A stretch of DNA of 64,000 bases, from assembly GCF_000003605.2 (NCBI RefSeq), contig NW_003138345.1, positions 52,378 through 116,377 of the forward strand, given 5' to 3'. The DNA comes from Saccoglossus kowalevskii. Lineage: Eukaryota; Hemichordata; Enteropneusta; Harrimaniidae. This document shows positions 53,901 through 63,122 of the stretch, piece by piece. The notes beneath the pieces are model-generated. The model was not told the origin of the DNA. It did not search any database and saw only the letters and a program-made list of their open reading frames with translations. Every line of letters starts with the position of its first letter. Within the stretch, counting starts at the first letter, position 1. The position numbers and the translations under genes are program-made.

Positions 53901-56338
53901 CTAAATCTTGGTTTCTTTGATCAAGAAATCCATCGTAATGATACATGTAAATAGCAATCAAGACAAAATGAGAGAAAAGTAATAAAGACATGATGTAGAT
54001 TGTTGTATGTCACTTTGTTCTGACTGCCAAGTACATTGGGTGTCAATGTTTTGTTTTTTTTATGTGCAGTGTTTACAGTGGTTAGATGCTAATAAAAGTA
54101 TTTATGATGGTGTATGTGTTTACATCAACAGTGTCAATCATGACATGAGTCAACCTGTCTGTGTCTAAGTATTTTTTGTGTCCTGTATACTGTATATTTC
54201 GCAAGAGACAAATTATTTATGAAATTCTTCAGTCAATGAAAATCACAACATTTTTGTAGCAGTGAAAATACTTCTTGGGTCCTACGAGTGACTTTCGCAA
54301 AGTGTTGTTTTCATTAATGCCATACAATCCAGAAATCTCAAAAATTTCTAGCAGTGAAAATTAAACGTTTTACACTACATCTATACAAATGAATTTCTAT
54401 CGTATCTCCAGCATACCTAACTCACAAAAAAATTCCTGTTACACATAATGTGTGAGCATAATTTTAAGTAATTTCTCACTGCTAATTTGTTCTAATGGTG
54501 GATTTGTTGTGGGAAATACATACAAGTTCTGTACAACTGATATGTGTTTGGGAAGAAAATATTGATATTTTATATGCAAAATTTGACTATGGCCCTTCAA
54601 ATTAGTAACAAATTAAATTCAAAAACCTTGACCTAATTCTGTATTCAAATTAACCAGAACAAGCACCAAATAATTAAGTTAAATATGTTACACTATTTGA
54701 TGTTTCAAGAACATTGATTTGATTGAATTTATTAATGTATCACCAAACAGTGCTCTTTGCTCAAAATAAGTACATGATTCCTTTAGAATTATCAAATGTT
54801 CGTTGTCACAGACGTCATATGTTAAGATTACTTAATGTGTGAGTAGCAGTCATCACAGCGTGCATATAAACATACATGTATATAGATATAATTTGCAGGG
54901 GACCCACATGGGACACAGAATGACCATGATGCATTGCAACGACTGTGGTGCCCTGATTTAGTGCATTTTGCTGTCAGTGTAATGATAAGCATGACTTATG
55001 AATTGAATAATTAATAAAATTACAGTATTGTCATGGACAGTATGTATTAAACATTGTGTTAGGATGAAATCAGACATGTGGTCAATGCAACTATGCCACA
55101 AATTGCATGGACAATCTAGGATATACCTTATATACACCATGTGTTGTCACACAAGACAGAAACAACAGTTTGAATCTTTTCATGAGCATACTCATGTCAA
55201 CTCTTCCAGCAACCTCAAACTGTTGAACGTCCAAGCACACAACATGTGTATATCATGTTGGTGGATAACTGTGATGTTTCAAGTTTGTAAGTAACCAGCT
55301 CAGTATTTTTTGTTTTGAGATGTTGAAGAAACACTGTTATGATACATCAGCATGGGTAGTGAGGGTGTTTATTTTAACTAAGAGGTTTAGTAAATGTTGT
55401 ACCTGATACAGATCTGATGGTTCTTCTGTTAACGTTGATGGTAGTGGAGGCAAACCAGGCAACCCGCGGGTCTGGCTGCAACTCTTTATAGGAGTCTCTA
55501 CAAACTGTACAAAAAATGAAAAAAAAAATTTACCCATAATAAATATATGTAGTCATTTTATTTTTGAAGTTGTACAGAAATGTTATTAATATTTAGAGTT
55601 ATTTTATTATATTGGCGTTCCTAGTTATAGTGAACCACACATATTTTTTCTCTTACTCTTAACATGGAAGGTACTACCCTTCCATGCTCTTAATAACCAG
55701 ATACATTGTGCCTTAACCAAGTTTGCGTGTTTGGGCGTGAAGGCAGAATAAATAAATGTACCACGTCTGCGAGTAAATGAACTCTCTTGTTACATTATAT
55801 TGACATTCTCGTCACCAGTCAAAGGCTATGTTCATTGATCACTGCTAATTCTGACAAAAAAATCAATCTTGGATAAACAATGTGTCATTTTAAACACAGT
55901 GTAGTATGGCAACACGGGCAGTGGAAATTACAGATCTGTTATAAAACTACAGGTGAACGCCTGTGCATAGCCATAGGTCGGATCATTAAATATGTATGAT
56001 TATTACTGTGAAAGTGAAATTGACGGTTTCCGAACCATTTTAATTAAACGGGGAAGCCAGGCACACATATGTACGGGTTGCAATGTGTGACCACTCAGGA
56101 AATTATTTGAAAACCATTACAATCGAGACAACATGGAGCATGTTGCATAGCTAGATCGATCGAATGGTCGCAAGGTATTGAATGTCACGAGAGCTCGAGA
56201 CCAGCACCCCGCTGAGCCAGCCGACAGGCATGAAACGACTGTCGAAGACTATAGTGTCAGCATTTCGGGGTATATATCAACTGATCGTTAGTAATGTCAG
56301 GTAAAATAACATGTTCTACCTACCCGTGCTCGGTCCAT
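11109..56338 (-). CDS. DNAH3: Axonemal dynein heavy chain, DNAH3-type (67 coding exons, complete)
   Basis: Microtubule motor subunit of a single-headed inner dynein arm in cilia and flagella. I joined 67 exons from the start exon 56324-56338 (MDRAR) to the stop exon 11109-11315. The sum is 12,267 nt, or 4,088 residues; from memory human DNAH3 is about 4,116. Phases agree at every junction. Order: Ser/Pro-rich N-terminus, tail, linker, AAA1-AAA4, stalk with microtubule-binding tip, AAA5, AAA6, C-terminal cap. P-loops: GPAGTGKT (1400-1407), GEPLGGKT (1681-1688), GPTGTGKS (2045-2052), GIGGSGRQS (2405-2413). DNAH3 fits better than DNAH7 or DNAH12 from remembered similarity in AAA2, stalk and C-terminus. 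The 262-base N gap falls inside an intron, so no coding sequence is lost. Splices are GT-AG except one GC-AG. Confidence 0.95.
15091..15092 (-). other. GC-type splice donor in DNAH3
   Basis: Exon 57 ends CAAAATG and the intron begins GCAAGTTTT; its acceptor (TTGTTTAG) is at 14708. Only this donor joins N-G-V-K-M-T in frame with the family. GC donors with a strong AAGT context are a known minor class. Confidence 0.85.
18317..20090 (-). CDS. DNAH3: DNAH3 stalk and microtubule-binding domain, exons 46-50
   Basis: Exons 19805-20090, 19542-19709, 19051-19268, 18830-18941 and 18317-18673 encode residues 2609-2989. The first two form the outgoing coiled coil ([17 protein letters not shown] and following). 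The middle part is the microtubule-binding tip, with the diagnostic [18 protein letters not shown] near residue 2780. The last exon begins the returning coiled coil ([20 protein letters not shown]) and runs into AAA5 with [20 protein letters not shown]. The domain order and length match DNAH3/7/12-type inner-arm dyneins. Confidence 0.97.
20202..24941 (-). CDS. DNAH3: DNAH3 AAA3 and AAA4 modules, exons 35-45
   Basis: Exons 24784-24941, 24596-24676, 24125-24308, 23373-23558, 22662-22888, 22350-22463 (AAA3) and 22004-22227, 21659-21783, 20839-21024, 20515-20682, 20202-20335 (AAA4). AAA3 shows Walker A GPTGTGKS, Walker [10 protein letters not shown] and the segment [20 protein letters not shown]4 shows GIGGSGRQS, split by the intron after the first base of the glycine codon, and Walker [10 protein letters not shown]. 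Both are regulatory nucleotide sites in dyneins. All key residues are present. Confidence 0.97.
21073..21461. mobile_element. Unclassified short element with terminal hairpin
   Basis: Ends are loosely inverted: left GTCCCCGTTCCG, right CGGACGAGGAC-like within GTCCGAACGAGGAC. The right end itself is a near-palindrome (AGTCCCCGTTTTCGGAC facing GTCCGAACGAGGACT, about 21427-21461). Before it is a tandem of GGACGCAC/GGACACAC units. The interior holds two diverged direct copies, around 21117-21200 and 21279-21375, sharing GATCATGA, AATGCA and TCCATGCATG blocks. It lies in a DNAH3 intron. The family is not recognised. Confidence 0.5.
25446..25640. mobile_element. Fold-back / MITE-like inverted repeat
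   Basis: The left arm (TAAATTATGT, then TCAGTCGTTTCACAGA) is mirrored by the right arm (TCTGTGAAACGACTGA, then ACATAATTTA). The 16-bp core is exact and looser similarity extends to about 60 bp per arm. No coding capacity. It sits in the long DNAH3 intron 24942-27127. Confidence 0.6.
25935..25967. repeat. (CA)n microsatellite
   Basis: An essentially uninterrupted CA dinucleotide run of about 15 units, intronic. Confidence 0.95.
26162..26308. mobile_element. MITE family B, decayed copy
   Basis: The left end CCGTACTTGCTCTATTTAGA and the inverted right end TCATATTTTCTCCATTAAAT are both recognisable as family B ends seen at 6374-6797, but much diverged and with a shorter interior (about 150 bp). 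Intronic in DNAH3. Confidence 0.5.
26582..26760. mobile_element. MITE family A, copy 1 (TA target)
   Basis: The left end CTGTAAAATCTGTATTAGAA and the right end CTTCTAATACAGATTTGTCA are inverted copies. Both borders are TA. About 180 bp, and alignable along its whole length to the copy at 40164-40343 (shared CTCATATGTGTAGATGCTCT). Intronic in DNAH3. Confidence 0.85.
27128..31634 (-). CDS. DNAH3: DNAH3 AAA1 and AAA2 modules, exons 25-34
   Basis: Exons 31327-31634, 30923-31213, 30513-30806 (AAA1) and 30255-30407, 29622-29844, 29157-29287, 28753-28999, 28351-28496, 27353-27514, 27128-27259 (AAA2). AAA1 is the main ATPase site: Walker [10 protein letters not shown], Walker [10 protein letters not shown] (about 1450-1458) and sensor segment [16 protein letters not shown] are intact, so the motor should be active. 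AAA2 has the degenerate but lysine-containing loop GEPLGGKT, as usual for the family. The N gap 29981-30242 lies in the intron between 29844 and 30255, and both flanking exons are whole. Confidence 0.97.
29897..29980. repeat. (ATTT)n then (GTTT)n repeat next to the assembly gap
   Basis: About 12 ATTT units followed by GTTT units run directly into the N block. The gap probably exists because this repeat could not be assembled. Confidence 0.95.
29981..30242. other. Assembly gap (262 N)
   Basis: A run of N inside the DNAH3 intron between exons 28 and 29. Open frames running through it are artefacts. Confidence 1.
31726..44272 (-). CDS. DNAH3: DNAH3 tail and linker, exons 5-24
   Basis: Exons 44134-44272, 42838-43027, 42448-42643, 42115-42240, 41797-41995, 40940-41119, 40429-40565, 39621-39905, 38533-38717, 38064-38254, 36402-36633, 35363-35574, 35092-35183, 34671-34785, 33774-33890, 33480-33659, 33217-33353, 32837-33038, 32024-32227 and 31726-31840. 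They encode residues 173-1317. The first seven form the heavy-chain tail; the rest form the linker that swings during the power stroke. Recognisable linker blocks include [32 protein letters not shown] and the DVHARDVV junction leading into AAA1. The exon 38064-38254 contains a charged coiled-coil-like stretch ([20 protein letters not shown]). Confidence 0.93.
32341..32721 (+). mobile_element. tRNA-derived SINE, better-preserved copy 2
   Basis: The head carries RNA polymerase III promoter boxes: box A TAGCATAGTGG (32353-32363) and box B GTTCAAATCC (32397-32406), at tRNA spacing. The body contains GAGCCTGGTTGACGCCAGGA and TAGCGCATTACAAATTGCC, shared with the copy at 5671. It ends in an A9 tail at 32712-32720. 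The parent tRNA was not assigned. It lies in a DNAH3 intron, opposite to the gene's direction. Confidence 0.88.
34256..34270 (-). other. Candidate 15-nt microexon in DNAH3
   Basis: On the minus strand, a pyrimidine-rich tract and CTTTGTAG are followed by 15 bases encoding DISYE, then a consensus donor GTAAGTGAAG. It lies in the phase-0 intron 33891-34670, and inclusion would change YRDS|GVSIL to YRDS-DISYE-GVSIL without shifting frame. No expression evidence is available. Confidence 0.4.
36102..36104 (-). other. Candidate 3-nt microexon in DNAH3
   Basis: On the minus strand, the tract CTACTTCTTTGTTCACAG is followed by AAA and then the donor GTAAGTTGAA. In the phase-1 intron 35575-36401, inclusion would replace one glycine (NGPF) by Glu-Ser (NESPF). 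So short an exon can occur by chance, so this is tentative. Confidence 0.25.
40164..40343. mobile_element. MITE family A, copy 2 (TA target)
   Basis: Terminal inverted repeats of about 26 bp: left CCGTAAAATCTGTATTAGAA plus GCCGC, right its inverse ending CAGATTTTACAG, with one mismatch, flanked by TA on both sides. The interior has extra copies of the motif CTAATAGAAGCCGCATCC. Non-coding; in a DNAH3 intron. Confidence 0.9.
43157..43920. repeat. Two solo ends of MITE family B
   Basis: TCTAATAAGAGTAAATATGG before TA (ending near 43196) and CTTCTAATAGAGCAAATACA before GTA (near 43890-43912) both match the right end of family B. They are in the same orientation and I found no partner left ends, so they look like remnants. 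Confidence 0.45.
44548..56338 (-). CDS. DNAH3: DNAH3 N-terminal segment, exons 1-4
   Basis: Exons 56324-56338, 55403-55504, 45753-45972 and 44548-44728 encode residues 1-173. The stretch is low-complexity, rich in Ser, Pro, Arg and Asn ([24 protein letters not shown]), and looks disordered. It is the least conserved part of the family, so this stretch rests on splice signals and phase rather than similarity. The first coding exon is only 15 nt. The second and third are 9.4 kb apart, making this the largest intron of the gene. Confidence 0.75.
45973..55402 (-). other. Large DNAH3 intron 2 (9.4 kb)
   Basis: AT-rich and without a convincing nested gene on either strand; the longest frames (60-90 codons) have no recognisable protein features. 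It contains a (CCA)n run and scattered poly-A/T. Its size and position near the promoter make it a plausible place for enhancers, but nothing specific is visible. Confidence 0.7.
50446..50512. repeat. (CCA)n / C-rich simple repeat
   Basis: CCCCCCACCACCCCC followed by a nearly pure ACC trinucleotide run; intronic. Confidence 0.95.
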
Positions 56339-56372
56339 GATGTCCTTGTAGTTTACGAGTCTTGTAGACGGA

Positions 56373-56393
56373 TTAAACGACGATAGTAGCCAT
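56373..56393 (-). promoter_or_regulatory. Upstream ORF in the DNAH3 leader
   Basis: ATG GCT ACT ATC GTC GTT TAA (MATIVV) ends 34 bases before the chosen DNAH3 ATG at 56336-56338. It would lie in the 5' leader if transcription starts beyond 56393, and could dampen translation. The chosen start is preferred because it is the only one that joins exon 2 in frame. Confidence 0.5.
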
Positions 56394-59129
56394 GTTAAAA
56401 CGACCAAAACAAACGAGCGAAGTTTTGAGGGGGTCTCCGAGCTCCTTCCCCGCAACTCTACAGGTAGTACTTTCAAAAACTTGCACTGTCACTATTATAA
56501 CTTCCTTTGAATCACCCTACGGTAGTTCAACTACAACTAGAAGCTACCAAAGGTAAGCAAACAAAGCGAATTTCAGCTCGATTTGCTATATATTCTAAGT
56601 TGTCCCGTGAATGAATACCGAAGTTGGCGGACGATATAGCAAACTCCTATTCAACAGTCAAACATCCGGGCACTGGGGGTTGCTACGAAAAGCGCTGAGC
56701 CTCGTTTTGGTGTCTCCAGGTAAACTATCTCAGCTGATCTCCAATTAGCCACTAGCCCATTTCATAGATAAGCCGGTTTAACATCGTACGTTTATATTGA
56801 ACATTCTAACATTAATAAGAGTTGACGAAAAATCATACACACACTTGTAAAATGCAGATCAATACAGAAATGAAAAAAACTGCCATTTCTAGCATGCTAC
56901 TAGTATATTTTAATCTATAACTGTTGTGCCTTTGGGTATTTCGTGCATGTGTTTGACACGTAACCTCATGCAGCAAATTTTCTTCATAGTTATAACGGCG
57001 GTGGTCGTCACGCCGCGCATGTACGACATTTATGTTGATAAACATTGATTTTTCCCACAACCCAACGCGCTCTTCTAATGGAAATCACGAGCACGAGTTT
57101 TGATCTGTGGGCGCGAAATGCACTAGTCTGCGTAATAGTCAAAGTCGCTATATTTGTTCATATGATTAGAAACGCCGACAAGTGCTGAATTTAGTGTGAA
57201 TACCCCACACTAGGGGGCTCTGTTTCTTAACAAAATCGCTAAACACTGAACACTAAAAAAAAACACTGACATTTTTAAAGTTTAGTCTGCAGCATAGACT
57301 ATCTAAGATATGCCCATACTATTCAATTAACAGTCCTTCTATCAGAAATAACAAAATAATTCGTTATCAGAAAATTAGAGACCCACCTAATATACCAGAT
57401 GTTATATAACTAACTTCAAATTATGCATAGATTTTTGTTTCACCCAAAAAATATGAAAACTCCCAATTTATATGAATGAATAACAGATACTGGTGAGAAT
57501 AAAAAGCCTGGCTGAATTTGTCATATAAGTATGTTGCGCCCTCTGTCAATCACGGCTAGGTGTGCATAAGTCACCGTGATGGGGCGCAATGCACATAGTT
57601 ATTCTTTTCGATAAGACACAACATACATTTCCTATTTTGGTAAATTTGATTACATTTTATTAAAGTAGGTATTACTTCTAAAATTAGGTGAACTAACGAG
57701 TTTACAGAGCAAAAAAACACAGGTATAATACTAAATTGTATATTATTGGTAGGTTGATATTTTTTGGACTCTAGTACCCACAATCTCATTTGAAATAAGC
57801 GCCTCACAACCGTAGTTTGTGACTTCTTGCAGAATTTTGTTCAGAACTTATGTAAAAGTCGGATGTGATCACTTGAAATCACGATTACAACTTTTGTACT
57901 TTGTGTTGAAGTCAACGTAACCAGTATTGCGATACTCGTCGGGAATGTAGTGTGTATCTTTTGAGCTCAAGAATTTCCCCCAACCAAATTTCTGATCGGT
58001 GCAATATTTTTTTAATTAATTTCTATGTATTTTTTATCGATATTTATTATATATTTATTAACAAATTTTGCCTATAAATAAACAAAATTACTACATGTCT
58101 GAAAATTGGTGGGGGGGGGGGCATATGGACAGTTCATACGAGATTACTTTTGGGGATCGTGGCCAAAGATGACGTTACTTTTCCATGAACATTCAGTAAG
58201 GCAATGATATACATTTTGAAGGTTGCTCCTCAGTTATCATAGCAACCCCACACAACAGAAATAATACATCACATCAAATAAAAAATGCGCCTGTTTTAAA
58301 CCGGGTTTGAATTAAATGTGCGTATTGTTTCAATTGTATACCACACCGTTTCCCGTGCAGACTCACAACTTTTCAGCTAACCTTCGTACACAAGTTGGAT
58401 TAGTAGATACTGACGATTGTGAGCAGTTGGGTGGTAATCTTCTCACATTATAGATATCATTTGGACGAGAACTTAACATGTTTATTAATATTGTTGTTTG
58501 ATACTGTATGTAGATTGTTCTAGAAAATTGTTCGGGGTCATATGAGTCATTTGTTCATACCGGTACCATGATATTTCACACGTAGAAATTGACACTTATT
58601 AAACTAGGGAGTACGTGATTATATTGTGAAATTAAACAATAACAATCATAGAATCAAAGCGATTCGAATTGTAGTGGTAAGAGGGTGTTACACGCGTGCA
58701 AGATTCAATATCCCACAGTCCATGACGTCACTTCTAAGTGCGTATGACGTAGTACGTAACATCATTGTTCACAGCGATTACAACACACAAATAAGACTAC
58801 TCCCACACAACATGTTATTTTGTTAGTATACGGAGGGTGTTTTATTTTGTATTTAGGAAAACTACCAAAAGATCAATACAGAATGAATATTTCCAACACA
58901 CTTTCCATTGACTGTGAAGTATTGGGAAAAAGGTATAGAACCCGAGCCCAATTTTGAAAAAAAGAATATCTTTTATTTATTTGTTCTATATTGATCTTCT
59001 GAGGTTGGTGTTTTGCGTAAAGTCTTAGATTTAAAACGAGGCCCGTTGGTCGATATGAGAAGCCTTCATGAATCAACGGACTGAAATTTCAACAACGAAA
59101 CGATAATTGACAGATAAAATTTACGTATC
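56394..59129. other. DNAH3 upstream region and intergenic DNA
   Basis: The DNAH3 promoter must lie at the left of this stretch (on the minus strand). No TATA box stands out and I did not find a full RFX X-box. The remainder up to the next gene's 3' end has no recognisable exon or repeat. AATAAA signals for the minus-strand gene to the right lie at 58972-58981 (TTTATT on the plus strand). Confidence 0.55.
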
Positions 59130-61353
59130 TCAACAAAGAGCAAGGATGAAATCTAAAGTAGGCCCGAGGCACAAATCCCACAGAATATATCGAAGTAACC
59201 AGGAGCCGGCGCAAGCCAAATCACTCAGACAGGTGTCAAGATTGACCGTAGGTAGCCAATCTAGGACAAGACCGATAAAATAAAGCACGTACAATAACTT
59301 GTCGTGTATTGCATCGATAACGTGGACGAGCTTCACGACGACGTGCATCATCAACTCCTTGGCGTCCATACAGAGATTATAACGAATTAACCGGCACTCA
59401 AACGACGGTTTATCAGGGATCACATGGGTGACATTATCACAAGGATTCGGCGGCTCCACTATCGGAGGTACTGGTGGCTCCGGTGGTGGCTCGAATGTCT
59501 CCATTGAAGCTGAAATTTAATTATATTTAATTTAAGTCACACATACATTGAAGAAAATGTTCTTTTTGGGAAAAGCTAATATGATTCATATGAATGCCAT
59601 GACCCCAATTTACCACAAGAAAATAAATATCCTGACATATGTCCGGACAAGTGTGTGAATGTTAATATGGCTGCACGAGGACGTGGTTTGGAAACACGAT
59701 TTGAGCAACGATTTTTTTTGTCTGTAAAAATGAAACTATTAGCACCATTATTCACCAAAATGGAAAGTTCCAATTTCAGTAACAATACGTGAGACTCGAA
59801 TTAATAATACGTATCTGTATTTCAACGCGCATGCGCAATCAATGGAATACTATGTTGTGTACAAATATAACAATGTTTTTCTTCACAAAGAATCAATGCA
59901 ATGTCAAACAGCAATACTCGAAGTCAAAACATGCCAACGTTGTAAAACTATTCAGAGATATACTCTCAATTATGATTTGAACTGCGTAAATGTGTGGTGT
60001 AAAGCGTGGCTTTTAAAGGTAAATCAAAAGAAATATTATATAAGTTTCACTAAGAAACGTGCGACAATTCTTCCCAACCACAAAATTCCCGGCGATATAA
60101 TTGAATGTGTTTCCAGGATAAAAGACTCGTACTCACAACCAAATTAAATTCGACGCCGGTCCTAGTGAAATTTGTCAAATTTCTATGCTACCATTCTGCC
60201 ACTTCGTATGCATCATCTGATTACGCTGCCTTAGACAATCATTTTAATCTAACAACACATGAGTCTCGAAGAATGCTTCTTGGTGCCGTTTTTTTACCAT
60301 AAATATCTTAATAAAAATGTTATTTTTCTTTCCATGTACTATCACGCACATTTAGTCAATTCACTACCTCACTATTTAAAAATTTAAGGAAATATTCTTT
60401 TATCCCTTTTTAAACAATATTTACAACTCCGATAAATTGCAGATATTTTTAGTAGTTTAGCATTTAATAAGAGATGTGTCTTAAACGCCCAGCGTTAACG
60501 CTCAGACATTTTGAAAAGATAATGGTATTGTATTTTTTCAGATACTAGTATACACAATACATTCATGCGAGTGCTGAAATTCGGGGAAACCTGTAACTGT
60601 CTCTTGAATAAATAAATAAAAACTCATTCAGATTATATTCAAATGGAAACGAAAAGCGTACCTTCACAATCACGTTCCAATACCCATCGCTTTGCATTAT
60701 GACTCGGGGGTTTCAGGAACATGTTTGCCTAAAAAAAAACAATCCATTGACGCTTACTGACAAACTATTCCATACATTGTCAAGCATGTTTTCTGAATTG
60801 CTTAACTTTTAACACTTTGTAGATGGTCAAACAAATTGCATGCACATTGTTGACTCTAAAATTCGTGCGATGTAATCAACAATAATCAATAATTAATAAA
60901 CCGTCCTGTCGACCATTGACTCCATAAGGTTCAACAAAGCCCTGCCACGAGGTAAGAACGTTCTACATTGAACAAACACTTATCGTATTACCCCGGTACG
61001 TGTCATAGCCATGTCTGATACATCATTGAATAACATAGTACGTTTTTCGAAGTCAATTTGCCAATCTCGGAAACTTGCTATGTCACGCATAAAAAAACTT
61101 GTTTTCTCATCGTGAGTCGTGGTAGACATTGGGTACGCGGAATCTGCTAATCACGCCAGCTAATATCTACACCACGTGCACACCAGAGAAAAATAACACG
61201 GGCAATTACATGATAGAGAATACTAATTGCCAAGAAAATATATACTACCTCTGCATGGTTAAGTGTAAAATCCATAGTATCGGTATAGACTTCGGCTGCC
61301 ATGACAACAATGAGGATAAGTATCCCTACGTATTCAATTGTCTTGTGCGCCAT
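59130..61353 (-). CDS. Unrecognised 183-residue protein with signal peptide, three exons
   Basis: Exons 61249-61353, 60662-60728 and 59130-59509 join in frame (552 nt with stop) with GT-AG splices. Residues 1-22 (MAHKTIEYVGILILIVVMAA) look like a signal peptide or anchor. A proline-rich linker (EPPPEPPVPPIVEPPNP, about 64-80) follows, then a sequon NVT (Asn83). The C-terminal half (about 110-183) is hydrophobic and may form helices (MHVVVKLVHVIDAIHDKLLY, LYFIGLVLDWLP). Eight cysteines (56, 81, 96, 104, 151, 157, 171, 183) could form four disulphides if secreted. I recognise no family. A TATA-like TATATATA lies about 65 bases upstream of the ATG. The last intron contains a LINE fragment. The good promoter, splice and poly(A) spacing argues for a real gene; function is unknown. 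Confidence 0.7.
59860..60303 (+). mobile_element. Non-LTR retrotransposon (LINE) reverse-transcriptase fragment
   Basis: The translated segment NVWCKAWLLKVNQKKYYISF followed by TKKR and then ILPNHKIPGDIIE matches the stretch after the catalytic YADD region in Jockey/CR1-like reverse transcriptases. A second frame downstream (60105 onward, RRMLLGAVFLP near the end) resembles the following C-terminal part, so a frameshift separates them. There is no endonuclease, no intact catalytic motif and no clear tail: a short dead 5'-truncated piece. It lies antisense in the last intron of the 59130-61353 gene. Clade is uncertain. Confidence 0.7.
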
Positions 61354-61417
61354 GACTTCGCTCAAGTGGACAGCGTACGTATCCCAGTGTACTATCTTTA
61401 ATTGATTGGAGAGTTGA

Positions 61418-61425
61418 TATATATA
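61418..61425 (-). promoter_or_regulatory. Candidate TATA box for the 183-residue protein gene
   Basis: TATATATA on the minus strand, about 65 bases upstream of the ATG at 61353. A start site near 61390 would give a leader of about 40 bases. Confidence 0.5.
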
Positions 61426-61823
61426 CAACAATAATACGTTAAGTATGTGATAGCAAATTTTCCCCACAGTACTATTTCACAGTGTACTGTACACGCTACA
61501 TTATTACATGCTCAGAAAAAAATATTAAGTCAAACACAAGTACGTGTTCGTAATACGATGTTACAGTATTCTTAATGAAATGCCACTGACCCATTCCCCG
61601 TTTTTCTCACAACAGCGTAAATATATACGTATAAATTCACGAACTTTTAAAATGTCAGTGGTGCATTTTAAAGACCGAAACTCGATTGCGACATGTGTAT
61701 TATGTATATTCTTCTCAGACACAATACTCACCGTGTCGGTGCTACCTCACGATCAACGCAACTGATGAACGACTTTGTAAGGACCCGGAAACCAATGTAG
61801 TGTTTATAATTATCTATATATGA

Positions 61824-62059
61824 TGAAGGTGACGTGGCTTAAGAAGTTGCCATGGATACAACATATGGACACTCATCACCGTGGCGTGACAGTCCAGCTA
61901 TCTCATCATCTAAATTNNNNNNNNNNNNNNNNNNNNNNNNNNNNNNNNNNNNNNNNNNNNNNNNNNTGAAGGTGACGTGGCTTAAGAAGTTGCCATGGAT
62001 ACAACATATGGACACTCATCACCGTGGCGTGACAGTCCAGCTATCTCATCATCTAAATT
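61824..62059. repeat. 93-bp exact direct repeat flanking a 50-N gap
   Basis: 61824-61916 and 61967-62059 are identical (both start TGAAGGTGACGTGGCTTAAG and end CATCATCTAAATT) and abut the N block 61917-61966 on each side. This is the signature of two contig ends that overlap but were not merged. Confidence 0.95.
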
Positions 62060-62357
62060 TTAATTACAGAACGCATTTGTTTTCCTGTCATATGGTTTGA
62101 CCCGAGTGGTAAAACAATAATCGAAATTAAGTCACGCACACAAAAATCGTGTCCGAACGCAATTTTATTTTTGTCTTTGTAACATTTTCTAACCAGGTAT
62201 AGATTCAGGCATGCAAATACACTGTGATACAAGTACATCATAGGATTGTTTTCCGTGCTCGAGATTATTTTTAAACTAACTCAGGATTCATTTGCTCAAT
62301 TTCATATCCAATAAAACCGACGTTGCAGTCAATGAGCGGGAATAACTGAGACAAAAC

Positions 62358-62469
<112 letters not shown>

Positions 62470-63054
62470 CAAACACTAATTTGTGAAAAGTATACTGATA
62501 CAGAAGTGCACTGAATTGACTAACGACGCAACTGAAGTGCAACGTGGCATGGCCAGGATAAGTTGAACCCAGCTAAACTGCCGATACATGTATCATTCAG
62601 TCCATCAAGTAAGGATCGGGGCACTGAATGTCAAGCGAACATGGCGAACATGGACACATAAACAGATTTGGGATTTTTCCGATCGCACCTTTTGATAATC
62701 TTTGTTTTCTATCGCTGTATCGCTGAACTTTAAAACGTATTTATTTTGCACCAAAACGTCATTACACCTTCCAAAACATATTATTATAAAATATATATAA
62801 AGTTGAAATCCGAGACTCATCAAGTTACGATAGTTTTTATATATTCTATCATAGTATCAATGATTTTTTAAACACCTTTTTCCACGAAGGCGCGTCACGT
62901 AAGTTTGTGCTCTGACGTGGCAACATTGCACATACATGCTTACCCGACGTGTACGTCAGTGATTCGAGGGCACGGGAGCTCTCCATACGGCCTGGAGTCC
63001 AATTACTGCAATTTAATTAATAGAAATGATTTCTACAAATATGTGCGTGGTCGG

Positions 63055-63122
63055 TATAAATTGTTCATACTACTTCCCAACTGTCATCACATCGTTTGTT
63101 CTCTTCATCGACTAGCTTGGAG
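63055..63122 (+). promoter_or_regulatory. TATA box and non-coding first exon of the rightmost gene
   Basis: TATAAA (63055-63060) is followed about 30 bases later by a pyrimidine-rich start region (CATCACATCGTTTGTTCTC). Then comes a strong donor GCTTGGAG|GTGAGTAG at 63122/63123. This is the layout of a short 5'-UTR exon of about 38 bases, supplying the coding exon at 63808. Confidence 0.6.

Noticed and set aside
45973-55402. Nested genes in the large dynein intron
   Set aside because: Frames are short, on both strands, with no family features or paired splice signals.
56340-56720. RFX X-box for ciliary expression upstream of DNAH3
   Set aside because: Only half-site-like strings (GTAGCCATGTTAAA, GTTGCTACGAAAAG) were seen; neither fits the full consensus.
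59842-60147. Plus-strand 101-codon frame as an independent gene
   Set aside because: The translation is a reverse-transcriptase fragment, so it is listed as a LINE remnant.
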